Part shown: one piece after another, positions 32,831 through 43,545 of the stretch
How positions within the stretch are numbered: the first letter of the stretch is position 1
Layout: each line of letters starts with the position of its first letter
Source of the DNA: Tolypeutes matacus
Lineage: Eukaryota > Chordata > Mammalia > Cingulata > Chlamyphoridae
DNA length: 64,000 nucleotides
Reading direction: 5' to 3'
NCBI GenBank assembly: GCA_026826555.1
Contig: JAKSZT010054215.1
Location: forward strand, 20,822,928 to 20,886,927
Position numbers and translations under genes: made by a program
Notes under the pieces: generated by a model
The model's input: the letters and a program-made list of their open reading frames with translations, nothing else
What the model was told of the DNA's origin: nothing
Database searches by the model: none

Positions 32831-34835
32831 CGCGCATGTGAAGTCCTGGTTCTCCATGTGACCGCGGAAGAGTCACAGGACGTTCCTGAAACCCATTTCA
32901 TAGTCTGTGAAACTGCAAGAATGGCGTACATAATGCTCAAGAGGCAAAGGGTCGAGACCCCCACCCCACCCTACCCCCGCTCGCAAGTGCAAAGTAGTTT
33001 TAGAAAAGACTAAAGTGTTTCTAGCCAACGCACTACTACGCATGCAATGCATGGTTTTAGACCTTTTTTCACCCCTAGTCCTGTAGAGAGAGGACTGCAA
33101 GGATGAGGGAGCCGGGCAGGGACGAAAACGTGTGCACAAACGTCGCAACCGGAATCCATTGTTCATTCCCTTCTCTCGGCTTCCACTCTCCTCTCTCTAG
33201 CTCTTCAAATGCCTCATTAAAGGCCAAAATACGTCCCATTAGGTCCAAATGCGTGGAAACATATTCATGATTATTCAAATGATCCCCAGTAACATAATCA
33301 GCCTTGTCTTCATAAATATTCATTTTCCCTGTGCTAATCACTGCGTAATCTCACAAGAGGGTGTGCCTCTAAGCCTCTTCCCTGGTGCCTGCTTCCTCCC
33401 TGCCTCTCTTTGTCTGATACTGTTTCCCACTCCTAAGCCTCCTAAGGTCTTCCTAGGTCTTCATGATCTCATTCAGAGTAAAGATATTTCTGGATCAGAT
33501 CTAAAGCTTTCTCTATTTATCTCTACCTGAAGATTATTCTACCAGAAGGTTATTCTTTTTTTCTGTAAAGATTGTCACAGGGCCCAACAGCTTTAGATTC
33601 TCAGATATCAATCCTTCCTTGACACTCCCTGTTCTGGAGAATGGGAGAGGTTTCCTTCCCTAAATGGGCATGGAGGGCAGGGCCGTGGGGGGAACAGCCC
33701 TCTCTAATAACATGCGGAATGAAGTATGTGCTCACTACTAGTACAAGGCAGGCACAGTGAGAGCGCCCGCCCACGGGTAGCAAACCTCCAGGGGAGGGGC
33801 TGCAGAGATGTGGAGAGGGGGCAGCTCAGGGTGGCATGGCCCTCTAGAGGCTCTTTTCCAGGGATGTACCTGGATACTTAGGGTGTGATCATTATTCTTA
33901 TCCCGCTTGTCTGCCTCTTCCCAAATGTTAGAAATGAGCATGAATTCTAGCAAGGCCAAGGATGAGGAAGACCCTTGCACGACTGAGGAGTCAGGGGGCG
34001 TTGAACGAAGCCCTCGAGGAGCATGCTTCCAATCACTAGACTTGGCATGGTGGCAAGTAAGAGTCCCAGTTCCGGCACAAACACACAAAAAAACCGTATG
34101 CATTCATGAGCCCACAGAGAGCAGAAAGCAGGTTCAAACCATTTTCCTTTTTCTGCAGTATGCAGAATAGTAGTCTATTCTTGTGGTCCACAGTAAGGAA
34201 GTATTTAAACCATTTACAACCTTTGATGGAAAAAGATGCAAGGGAAGAGGAAAAGAGGAACCTTTTTATAGTTAGGCACTTTGGAAATCCTGGAATGGGG
34301 ATAGAAATAATGAAATTAAAGGAAGGGGGAAAAAAGGATAGTAACAATTAAACTTCTAGAACCAAATAAAAATGTGTGAGGATTCTATACTGTGTGATAC
34401 TCTATAAGACAAATGGAAATCTCACTGTTGTCTTTAATTTGATATGAGAACAATTTTACTTCTCAAGTTTTTCAGGGTGTAAGGAAAACCCACTGTTGCT
34501 TATGGTTTAAATAAGAATCACATTTTTTTCTTTTCGCACGAGAAGCATATTGTTCTACGAACTAAAAAATGTATAGGATAAGAATAAATTAAAAATAGTT
34601 TTAAAACTAATATTCTTGGTAGTCTCATTTATCTTCCTGAAGGCATGAAAATAAAATAGCTCATCAAAGAGAGCCTCCTGGTTCCCTTTCCTATAAACAC
34701 AGAAAACACTCCACAGTGGGAAAAGGATGCTGGGGTGAGAGAAACCATTATCAATTTTTTACAGTTGATTGTTAGTGCTTTCGGAGAAATAAATATATTG
34801 CTTTCTAATCCAAAGAGGTCTCATACCTAAGATTT
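32831..34835. other. Single-copy DNA, nothing recognised
   Basis: No SINE, L1 or LTR seen. Short frames on both strands (for example 33738-34103, 34036-34347 minus) show no family resemblance. Confidence 0.4.
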
Positions 34836-34847
34836 GCAACATTATTT

Positions 34848-35036
34848 ATTTTTTTTTTTTTTTTTTAAGATTTTATTTATTTATTCATTTATCCCCCCCT
34901 TGCTGCTTGTGCTTGCTGGGTCAGCTAACCATGCCGTGCGGGCGGGCTTGCCTTCACCAGGAAGCCCCGGGAACCGAACCCGGGGCCTCCCATATGGTAA
35001 ACGGGAGCCCTACCGATTGAGCCACAGCTGCTTCCC
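34848..35036 (-). mobile_element. DAS SINE, form A, full length
   Basis: Complete minus-strand copy with intact palindrome. A 12-bp TSD with one mismatch (GCAACATTATTT at 34836-34847, GCAACGTTATTT at 35037-35048). Confidence 0.95.
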
Positions 35037-35048
35037 GCAACGTTATTT

Positions 35049-35929
35049 CTTAAATCAACATTGCTTTCTCTTCCCAGGAGTTGTCACAAAAGATAGGAGT
35101 CCTTGGTTTGATTAAATGAGGATCTCACAAAGGCAGTTGTCAGTAACCACAGAAACAGGTCAGGGTTTTCATAATGATTGTGCTAGAAGAATTGTACTCC
35201 AGTCTGAAAAGAGCCTTTTTTATTATAGGGTTTTTTATTTTTATTTCTATTTTTATTTTTTGGGTGGGAGCAGTGTGTACAACAGTGTGTATGGGGGGGC
35301 AGGAATATAGTTTTCCATGGATAAGAGATGAACAGTCTTTTATCAGTATAAAAGGATAGCAGGTGGGCTCCACTAACCCCAAGACTTGGCTTAACCTGGA
35401 GAAAATGTTGTTTTTCATTTTCAACCCTATGCATTTGCTGTTTCTTCAAATTGCAAGCTCTTCCAACAGGGCATCGAGGACCAGGGGAATAGAACAAGGT
35501 TCAGACAAGGACAGTTCCGAGGGTTTAGAAGACCTCAGCACAGCACAGTTCCTGGAGACCTCGACTTCGTTCCACTGGCTGCTCTGAATCAGCAACTCCC
35601 AGGCAAGGCTGACCTAAGCTATTTTGAAGCTGGTGACACGGAAGCAGAAGCCTGGAAGCTGGGATTTTTGAGTGTGGGTAGTTCCAGCCCATCTAAATTT
35701 CCTAGTTTAATTTCTCACCTCAAACCTGAAAACATCAGTGCAACTCATTCTAGAAAGGAGCACAATTTAGTAATATTACAAATACGTGGTACAGGACAGA
35801 ATCACAGCACAAAAGGGAAGGCCCCAGAAGCCGTCTGTACAAATGAGCCGTGTTTGGAAGTCCAGGGCCAGCTCAGCATCCATTTGGGTTCCTTTCCTCT
35901 TGGGATCCACCCCTTCTTCACCATTTTTT
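35049..35929. other. Single-copy DNA with T-rich patches
   Basis: Contains a TTTTTATTTTTATTTCTATT-type tract (35235-35262). No gene signal. Confidence 0.4.
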
Positions 35930-36052
35930 TTTTCCAAATCAAATTTTCGAGTTATAATTTGCTCTCTTTTTAAGTGTATAGTTTTACAGGTTTTGACAAA
36001 TATATGCAGTCATATAACCACTGGCCATACTCAAGACATAAAACAATTTCAG

Positions 36053-36262
36053 GGAGCAGTTGTGGCTCAAGCGATTGAGCTCCCGCCTCCCACGTGGGAG
36101 GTCCTGGGTTCAGTTACTGGTGCCTCCTGAAAAAAAAACAAACAAGCAAAACAGACGAAAAGATCAACTCAGGGAAGTCGATGTGGCTCAGTGGTTGAGC
36201 GCTAGCTTCCCACATACAAGGTCCCGGTTCAATCCCCAGCCCCCAGTACCTGAAAAAAAAAA
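36053..36262 (+). mobile_element. DAS SINE, form B/D dimer
   Basis: Units with GGGAGCAGTTGTGGCTCAAG and GAAGTCGATGTGGCTCAGTG joined by AAAACAAACAAGCAAAACAG. Inserted in the L1. Confidence 0.87.
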
Positions 36263-36525
36263 TTTTTTTTCATCACCTCAATAGGTTCCCTCCTGTCCCT
36301 TTGTAGTCAACCCCTTCCCCTCAAATCTCCAGCCCTTGGTACCCTTGATCTTATTTCTGTCCCTATAGTTTTGCTTTCTCCAGGATGTCACACAAATGAA
36401 ATCATCCAGTATGAAGTCTTTTATGTCTGGCTTCTTCCACTTAGCGTGATGCTTCGGACACTCATTCGTGCTGAGATTCCATTGTATGGCTATACTACAG
36501 CTTTTTTATCCATCTATTAGTTAAT

Positions 36526-36527
<2 letters not shown>

Positions 36528-36568
<41 letters not shown>
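36528..36568 (+). repeat. Poly-T tract, 41 bp
   Basis: An unbroken run of 41 T inside a minus-strand L1, at a place where the L1 consensus has none (between CTATTAGTTAATGG and CAATTAGGAATAAAG). Confidence 0.9.
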
Positions 36569-36889
36569 CAATTAGGAATAAAGCTGCTCTAAACATTTGT
36601 ATATAGCTCTTTATGTGGATGTATGTCTTTATGCTTGGGTAAATTCCTGAAAGAGAAATTACTGGGTATCACTATGATAAGTGCATGTATAACTTTAAAG
36701 AAACTGCTTCTTCCCCCATTCCTCCTTCTCTCAGTCCCACCAATATCTTTGGGATTTACTTGGGTTGAAAAACATCATGTGACTCTACAAATATCAAAAG
36801 ATTAACTTTAGCTAAATTTCTAGCATCCATTATGGACTTTGAAAGATGGAAAGTGAGTTTCCTTGCTCTCTATGAAGCTAGAAGCTGAG

Positions 36890-36955
36890 TGTTCACTGTA
36901 CAATTCTTTCAACATCTCTGTATGTTTGAGATTTTTCATATTAAAATATTGGAGG
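36890..36955 (+). repeat. L1 3' terminus fragment
   Basis: TACAATTCTTTCAACATCTC, TGTATGTTTGAGATTTTTCA and TATTAAAATATTGG resemble the end of an old L1 3' UTR. Confidence 0.6.
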
Positions 36956-36959
36956 GGAA

Positions 36960-38239
36960 AGATAGACAGAAGCTAGCTTTGGTACAGCTGCCCATCAATG
37001 CCAACAGAGACTCAGATGCTTTCTATTTTTTGCCCCATCAACTTAAGCAAATTGGCTCTCACTTTCAAACTTGTCACCTCCTGACTGTAAGATAGCTGGT
37101 GCCTTTCCAGACATCATATCGCCATTAGAGGCAAGGAGAAGAAGGCAAGGGCTAGGTCTGCTGCCTCTAACCCCTTTCATCAAGAAAGGAAAAGCCTTCC
37201 CAGAAAACTCTCAGCAGATATCTGCTGACACATCATTGTCCTGAAATGTGTAACATGGCCAACCATAGCTGCAAATGAAGATAGGAAAGTGATTAATCAA
37301 CTGGGCACATTGTCAAACTCCTCCCCAAATTTGGGTTGTTAGCGCAGAGGGTGGGATGGATTCCGGCAAGCATGTTATGGGTATCTGTTATATCTAGTAC
37401 TGTCTACAGTGCCTGATGTCAAACACTGCTGGCATTGTCAAGTTTATGCCCATTTCAATGATTCTGGCATTAGCTGCTTCCTCTGAACTTCCATATTAGC
37501 TGGGCAGCATAAAGATACCACAAAACATATGTGGTCCTAAAAGTGCATGCCTGAAGACCTTACAAGGCCATTCCATACTACATGTCATACAATTTGGAGC
37601 TCCTAGTGGTGTCGTGAAATGTATAGCTGAAAATTGATTTTAACCAGGCAAGAGAATCAATAATATCCCAGAAATGAGATGTCTTGAATTTCTTCTATTA
37701 TGAGATGACATTTATATAGCGCATCAAAAAACCATTAGATCTAAATATGCATTATTTGTATATGCATATATATGTATACCAAAGTTACGACTCAGTAAAC
37801 CCAACACATATGTGTATATCAACCTGAAAAGTGAATGACTTAGGGCTCAAGATAGAGCAGACACTTACAGGTCTAGTAACTTAGTTTCAGCAGGTGTTTT
37901 ATTAACTCAGGGTGCTATTTCCCTTCAGGCTTTACACTGTTCACTCCTCCACCAGAACTAATTTGTTATTCAACAAAACCCTTTTAGTTTTTAGATCCAA
38001 ATTAAAACCCAAACCTTATAACCAAACAAAATATTTATTCAACTTTTAAGTATTACCAATGGGCACTAACGAACTTTTTTTTTCTTAATGTCCTATGAAA
38101 AGGAAATTACCATTTGGCCATCCCACCTTGACCCTCTCCTTTCTTGGCCTCTGTGACACCACTGAATTGTAATCTGCTCTGTGTTAGGAATATTTGTTTC
38201 TCCTCCTACCTAATTTCTGCTTTCTCCAAATTCAAAACC
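36960..38239. other. Single-copy DNA, nothing recognised
   Basis: No transposon or coding signal. Confidence 0.4.
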
Positions 38240-38470
38240 CTGGTCTTAGGCATGACAGACTCAAGTTCAGTTTCTATCCAAGCCAGTGACCTTGGGTAAG
38301 TGTTTAACTTCTCTGGGCCTTCGCTTCCTTATCTATAAGAATGAGACTGCTGATATCTAGAGAGGATTGATGTGAGAAGTTGATGAAATCTATCAAGGTA
38401 GAGATCACTCCAAGTGTTCAAAAGCCACAGGACCTGCTACAGAGTTGTGCTCAAGAGATGTAAGCCTCTT
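38240..38470 (+). repeat. MIR
   Basis: ATGACAGACTCAAGTTCAGT, GTGACCTTGGGTAAGTGTTT, TTCTCTGGGCCTTCGCTTCC and AGAGGATTGATGTGAGAAGT in order. Confidence 0.82.
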
Positions 38471-38524
38471 CCCTCTGTGCTGGTAGATAGCACTGTTATT
38501 GCCATTTAAAAACTTAAAAATAAA

Positions 38525-38630
38525 TCAGTGTTGGAGTTCTCTGTATGGGTTTTGTATTATTTTTGCAACTTTCCTGTAAGTATGAAGCTATTTCAAAATA
38601 AAAACTTTAAGAATAAATAAATAAATATAA
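38525..38630 (+). repeat. L1 3' terminus fragment with A-rich tail
   Basis: TGTATGGGTTTTGTATTATT, GCAACTTTCCTGTAAGTATG and AAGCTATTTCAAAATAAAAA match an L1M 3' end; AATAAATAAATA tail. Confidence 0.75.
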
Positions 38631-38857
38631 ATCTGTGTTGCCCACGTTTAGAAATGGAGAGATTTAAGATGCTGTACTTCTGACTTCTCAGTGTGAAGAC
38701 AGGGGATCTTATAAAGCTGTGCATGAATACAGCAGGTCAGAGCAGAGCTGCTGCCCCTCAAGTGGGGCCTGAGCCCTCCAAGTTGCCACAATCCTCACCA
38801 CTCCCTACCGTCTCAGCTTACTTCATTCCTTTGCCTGCCTGGCTCCTAGAAGCTTTT

Positions 38858-39366
38858 TTTTTTTTTTTTTTAATTAAAGCAGTTTTATTCACATGCCAGA
38901 CAATTCATCCAAAGTGTACAATCAATGACTTTCAGTATAATCACAGGATTGTGCATTTATCACTACAATCAATTTTAGAACATTTTCATTGCTCCAAACA
39001 TTAAAAAAAAAAAAAACAGAAAAGAAAAAACCCTTATCCCCTGAGCCCCCCTATTATTGACCCTTAGCATTGGTAAGTATTTTTGTTACAACTGATGAAA
39101 AAAATCACAATATTACCGTTAACTACAGTCAATAATTTGCATTAGTTGTATTTTTTCCCATATACCACCCTATTATTTTTTATGGGTTTTTTTTGTTTGT
39201 TTGTTTTAGTTTATCCCACCCTATTATTAACACCTTGTAATAATGATGTACATTTGTTCTAGTTCATGAAAGAACATTCTTATATCTGTATTGTTAAACA
39301 CAGTCATCATCCACAATGGGGTTCACTGTGTTATACAGTCCCATGTTTCATCCTCCAGCTTTCCTT
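38858..39366 (-). mobile_element. 5'-truncated lineage L1 with intact TSD
   Basis: Starts with a T run (the A-tail on the minus strand) and AATTAAAGCAGTTTTATTCA, and continues with ACAATCAATGACTTTCAGTA and AACTACAGTCAATAATTTGC. A perfect 16-bp TSD GCTCCTAGAAGCTTTT (38842-38857, 39367-39382) defines a ~509 bp insertion. It likely belongs to an L1 lineage active in xenarthrans, since it is less diverged than the L1M copies here. Confidence 0.85.
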
Positions 39367-39382
39367 GCTCCTAGAAGCTTTT

Positions 39383-39709
39383 GATTCTAGTCCCTACTTT
39401 ATATTCTCTTTCATTATTCAAGCTGTGGTAAAGATTTTACAGTCAATCTATGTAATTCTTTGTCATTGGTATCTCCTCTGAAATCTAGGACAGTGAATAC
39501 ATTTCCACCCAGAAAAGGACTCCCTTCCAGATTTCTCCATCTCTGAGTTCCTATTAATGAGCAAAGTTAAAGTAGAAATTATTCTAACTCATCTTAATAT
39601 CACCCTCTTGGAGGTAACTTCAGGTTGCTTCTCTTAGTTCAGTTTATTTGAGCTATGGATTCTGGCCTCATCACTGACAAAATCTGAAAGATGTAGGATG
39701 ATAGATTAG
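39383..39709. other. Single-copy DNA, nothing recognised
   Basis: No feature seen. Confidence 0.4.
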
Positions 39710-39853
39710 CAAAGAGCATGTAGCAAGGAGATCAGCTCCGCTTATATGGGAGAGTTCCAGTTCTAGGTCCACCACTATTGTGTGACCTTGGCCAGGGCAA
39801 TTAACATCTCTGAGCCTCAGTTTCTTGACCTAAGAAATAAAGAAAATAGCATC
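39710..39853 (+). repeat. MIR, cut by a SINE
   Basis: GTCCACCACTATTGTGTGAC, CTTGGCCAGGGCAATTAACA and TGAGCCTCAGTTTCTTGACC match MIR. The form C SINE at 39854 begins where the 3' part should follow. Confidence 0.8.
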
Positions 39854-40314
39854 TGGGGCAGATGTGGCTCAAATGGCTGGGCGTCCATTTCCCATATGGA
39901 AGGACCTGGGTTAGATCCTTGGAACCTCCCAGTAAAATAAAGAAAAATGTAGAAGGCGTGTGGGAGCGCTGTCAGACCCCACGAGTGGGTGAGTCGTCAT
40001 CCCCTGTGAGCAGGTGAGCCCCCAGGCCCTGCCGAATCACGCAGCAAGATAATGACGTAACAGGAGAGAGACGCAGCGGAGAGCCAAGACAAGATGTGCT
40101 GAAAAATCAGGAACTGAGGTGGCACAGGTGGCAGTACGCCTCTCTCCCACACCAGAGGTTCTCAGGATCGAATCCAGGAGAAGGATGAGAGGAGAGGGTA
40201 GGAAACAGACAAAGAGAATTGCCCAATGAATGGACACAAAAACAGCAAAAACGGGGATGGGGGTTTAAAATGGATAGAAAAAAAGTAAATAAATAAATCT
40301 TAAAAAATATATAT
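39854..40314 (+). mobile_element. DAS SINE, form C dimer, full length
   Basis: GGGGCAGATGTGGCTCAAAT to AAAATATATA with both tRNA-like units. The 8-bp TSD ATAGCATC lies at 39846-39853 and 40315-40322. It has only one spacer unit where the copy at 587 has two and a half. Confidence 0.93.
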
Positions 40315-40387
40315 ATAGCATCACTTTTGCCTTCCATTTAAATGACACATGAGAATGTATGTGCAAGAACTCAAAAGAACTATACCT

Positions 40388-40564
40388 GGGAAGCGGCTGT
40401 GGCTCAATCAGTGGTGCTCCCGTTTGCCATATGGGGGGCCCCGGGTTCGGTTCCCGGGGCCTCCTGGTGAGGGCGGGCCCACCCGCGCGGCGTGGTTGGC
40501 TGACCCGGTGAGCACAAGCAGCAGGGGGGAATAGATGAATAAATAAATAAAATCTTTAAAAAAA
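40388..40564 (+). mobile_element. DAS SINE, form A, full length
   Basis: Intact copy with palindrome at 40437-40461 (GGCCCCGGG, TTCGGTT, CCCGGGGCC). A perfect 15-bp TSD AAAAGAACTATACCT lies at 40373-40387 and 40565-40579. Confidence 0.96.
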
Positions 40565-40726
40565 AAAAGAACTATACCTTAAAAATGTTGGTTAAGATCA
40601 CTATTTTACATAAGCACATGAAAAGATGCTCAACATCATTAATCATTAGGGAAATGCAAGTTAAAACTACTATATAATATCACTTCACACACCCACTAGA
40701 ACAGCTATCATCAAAAAGACAGACAA

Positions 40727-41068
40727 GGGAAGCAGATGTGGCTCAAGCAATTGGGCTCCTGCATGGGAGGTTCTTGGTTTGGTTCCTGGTACCTCGTAAA
40801 GAAGACAGCGAGAGCTGGTGCGACAGGCAGGCGCAGCAAGCTGACACAACAAGATGGTGCAACAAGAGATACAAGAAGAAAACAAGAGACACAACAAAGC
40901 AGGGAACGGAGGTGGCTCAAGCTTTTAGGCACCTTCCTCCCACGTCAGAGGTCCGGGTTTCAGCTCCCAGTGCCTCCGAAAGAAACAAGGAAGATGAACA
41001 GACACAGCAAGTGCAAACAATGAAGGGGTGGGGGAAAAATAAATAAATAAAATAAAATATACAAAAAA
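40727..41068 (+). mobile_element. DAS SINE, form E dimer
   Basis: GGGAAGCAGATGTGGCTCAA, AGACACAACAAAGCAGGGAA, then GAGGTGGCTCAAGCTTTTAG and AATAAATAAATAAAATA tail. Unit 1 lacks several bases around box A. Likely TSD AGACAA. Confidence 0.88.
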
Positions 41069-41245
41069 AAAGACAATACCATTAGCAAGAATGTGGAGAA
41101 ACTGGAAACATAGATTGCTGGTAGAAATGTAATATGATACAACCACTTTGGAAAACAATTTGGCATTTTCTTATAAAGGGAGATAAATACTTACCCAGTG
41201 GTTCTACTCCTAGGTATCTAACCAAGAGATATAAAAACAAATGTC

Positions 41246-41344
41246 GGGGGAAGGATGTGGCTCAAATGGTTGGGCGTCCGTCTCCCATATGGAGGGACTC
41301 GGGTTCGATCCCTGGGACCTCCCAGTAAAAAAAAAAAAAAAAAA
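41246..41344 (+). mobile_element. DAS SINE, form C head as a monomer
   Basis: AAGGATGTGGCTCAAATGGT to GGGACCTCCCAGT followed directly by poly-A. The 7-bp TSD AAATGTC lies at 41239-41245 and 41345-41351. Shows that the first unit of form C can mobilise alone. Confidence 0.9.
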
Positions 41345-42114
41345 AAATGTCCACAAAGACCTGTACGCGAATGCTCATAGCAACATTATTCATTAGAACC
41401 AAAAAGGGAGAGCAACCAAAATATCCATCAACTAGTGAATAGATAAACTATACGTGGTGTGTACATACAATGGAACACCATTCAATAATAAAAAGGAATG
41501 AACAGGTGATATATACTACCACATGAATCATGCTCAAGAACATTACACTAAGTGAAAGAAGCCAGACACTCAAAACTACATTTATATGAAATTTATATGA
41601 AAAACTGCGGAACAGAAAGCAGCTCAGTGGGAGGCTGGGGGTGGGAGTGGGGTTTGACTGAAAACAGACACAGCGGAATTTGGGGAGTAATAGAAGAGTT
41701 CTAAATCTGGATTGCAGTGATGGTTGCACAACTGTACAAATTTACTAAAACTCATTGAAATATGCACTTAAAATGGGTAAATTTTATGGTAAATAAATTA
41801 TACTCAATACAGCTGTTAAAAACACAGATTACTATTCCATAGTTGACTATTTCCCACTCTTGCATTGCTACCAATTATTGTAAACATTTCAAATGTGCTA
41901 AATTAAAAAGTGCTGACAAGAAAAACAATCATGCTCTTCCTCAAAAGATAAATGTAGGCAGCCCACAGACGGCTTCAACAGGAAGCCTCCCTCCAGAGCT
42001 CGGATTTAAAGTCATCCTGTGTTTCTCCAAAGAATGTATATAAATGGCCAAAAAGCACATGAAAAGATGCTCAACATCATTAGCCATTAGGAAAATGCAA
42101 ATCAAAACCTCAAG

Positions 42115-42478
42115 GAGGGGGAAGTGGATGTGGCTCAAGCAATTGAGCTCCTGCCTACCACACGGGAGGTCCTGGATTTGGTTCCTGGTTTCTCCTAAAG
42201 AAGACAAGTAGCAAGCTGCCACGATGGGCTGGTGCAACAAGATGATGCAATAAAGAGACATAAGGAGGAAAACACAATGAGAGACAACAAAGCAGGGAGC
42301 AGAGGTAGCTCAAGTGATTAGGTGCCTCCCTTCCATATAGGAGGTCCCAGGTTCGGTTCCAGTGCCTCCAAAAAGAAGATGAGCAAACAACAAACAGACA
42401 CACCAAGCGCAAACAATGGGGGAGTGGGGAGAAATAAATAAATGAATAAATAAATAATTAAAAAACAAAACAAAACAA
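42115..42478 (+). mobile_element. DAS SINE, form E dimer
   Basis: Two units with form E linker and AATAAATGAATAAATAAATA tail. The 11-bp TSD AAAACCTCAAG lies at 42104-42114 and 42479-42489. Confidence 0.92.
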
Positions 42479-42489
42479 AAAACCTCAAG

Positions 42490-42808
42490 CAGGAGCAGAT
42501 GTGGCTGAAGCGATTAAGCTCCTGCCTACTACATAGGAGGTCCCAGGTTCGGGTCCCGGTGCCCCCTAAAGAAGACAAACAAACAACAAGCAGACACCGA
42601 GCAAAATCTGTTAGCAGACAATGAGGAAAAACAAACGAGCAGGGAGTAAATGTGGCTCTAGTAGAGCGCCCGCCTCCCACATGCGAGGTCCTGGGTTTGG
42701 TTCCCAGTGCCTCCTAAAGAAAAAACAGACAACGAGCAGACAATGAGCACAAACAACGAGCAAAAACAACAAGCAGACAGACAAGGGAGCCATCTCAGGG
42801 CCAGGGGG
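42490..42808 (+). mobile_element. DAS SINE, form B/E dimer, tandem to the previous copy
   Basis: CAGGAGCAGATGTGGCTGAA and GCAGGGAGTAAATGTGGCTC units, ending near GCCATCTCAGGGCCAGG. The flank AACCTCA recurs at 42811, suggesting insertion into the same target site as the neighbour. Confidence 0.85.
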
Positions 42809-43545
42809 AACCTCAGGGAGATACAACTTCACACCTACTAACATGCCTATTTTTTTAAATGGAAAACATCAAGTGTTGGCTAGTACGTGGAGGTACTGGA
42901 ATGCTTCTGCAATGCTGATGGGGGTGTAAAATGGTGCAGCTGCTGTGGAAAACAGTTTGGTGGTTCCTCAGAAAGTTAAATATGGAATTACCAGATAACT
43001 TGACCATTCTATCCTAGGTATATACCCCAAAAAAATTGAAAATGGGGAGATACTTGCACATCAATGTTCGTTGCAGCACTATTCACAATAGCCAAGTGGA
43101 AACAACTCATGCCCATCAAAACACAAATGGATGTGTGTGTACATATGTGTATACATATATACACACAATGGGATATTATCCCCATAAATAGGAATGATGT
43201 TCTGATACATGCTACAATATGGATGGACCTTGAAAACATTATGCTAAGTGAAATAAGGCAAACACAAAAGGATAAATATTGTATGATTTACTTATATGAA
43301 ATATGTAGAATAAGCAAATTTATAGAGAAAAAGTAGATTGGGGAGAAAGGAGAATGGAAAGTTATTGCTTAATGGGTATCCAGTTTCTTCCTGTTGCGAT
43401 GAAAAGGTTTTGGTAATGGATGGTAGTAATGATAGCACAACATTGTAGATGTAACTAAGGCCACTGGATTGTACACTTTAAAAAGGGTAAAATAGCAAAT
43501 TCAATCTTATGAATATATTACCATAATTAAAGTAATTATTTTAAA

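Larger units (their letters stand above)
35930..36770 (-). mobile_element. L1 fragment, split by a SINE and a T41 tract
   Basis: Reverse of L1 ORF2/3' region: TGTATAGTTTTACAGGTTTT, CAGGATGTCACACAAATGAA, TTCTTCCACTTAGCGTGATG, TTCCATTGTATGGCTATACT, ATTAGGAATAAAGCTGCTCT and AATTACTGGGTATCA. Old copy with no intact frame. Confidence 0.82.
40575..41830 (+). mobile_element. L1 fragment (ORF2 3' end and 3' UTR) carrying two SINEs
   Basis: GCACATGAAAAGATGCTCAA, GAATGTGGAGAAACTGGAAA, ACTCCTAGGTATCTAACCAA, ATGGAACACCATTCAATAAT, GTGATGGTTGCACAACTGTA and CTCATTGAAATATGCACTTA follow L1 order to the 3' end. SINEs at 40727 and 41246 interrupt it. No open ORF2 remains. Confidence 0.9.
42040..43545 (+). mobile_element. 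Second L1 fragment, same segment, carrying two SINEs
   Basis: Starts at almost the same ORF2 point as the copy at 40575 (GCACATGAAAAGATGCTCAA), resumes after the SINEs with GGGAGATACAACTTCACACC, and ends in the 3' UTR (GTAACTAAGGCCACTGGATT, GTACACTTTAAAAAGGG). Confidence 0.9.
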
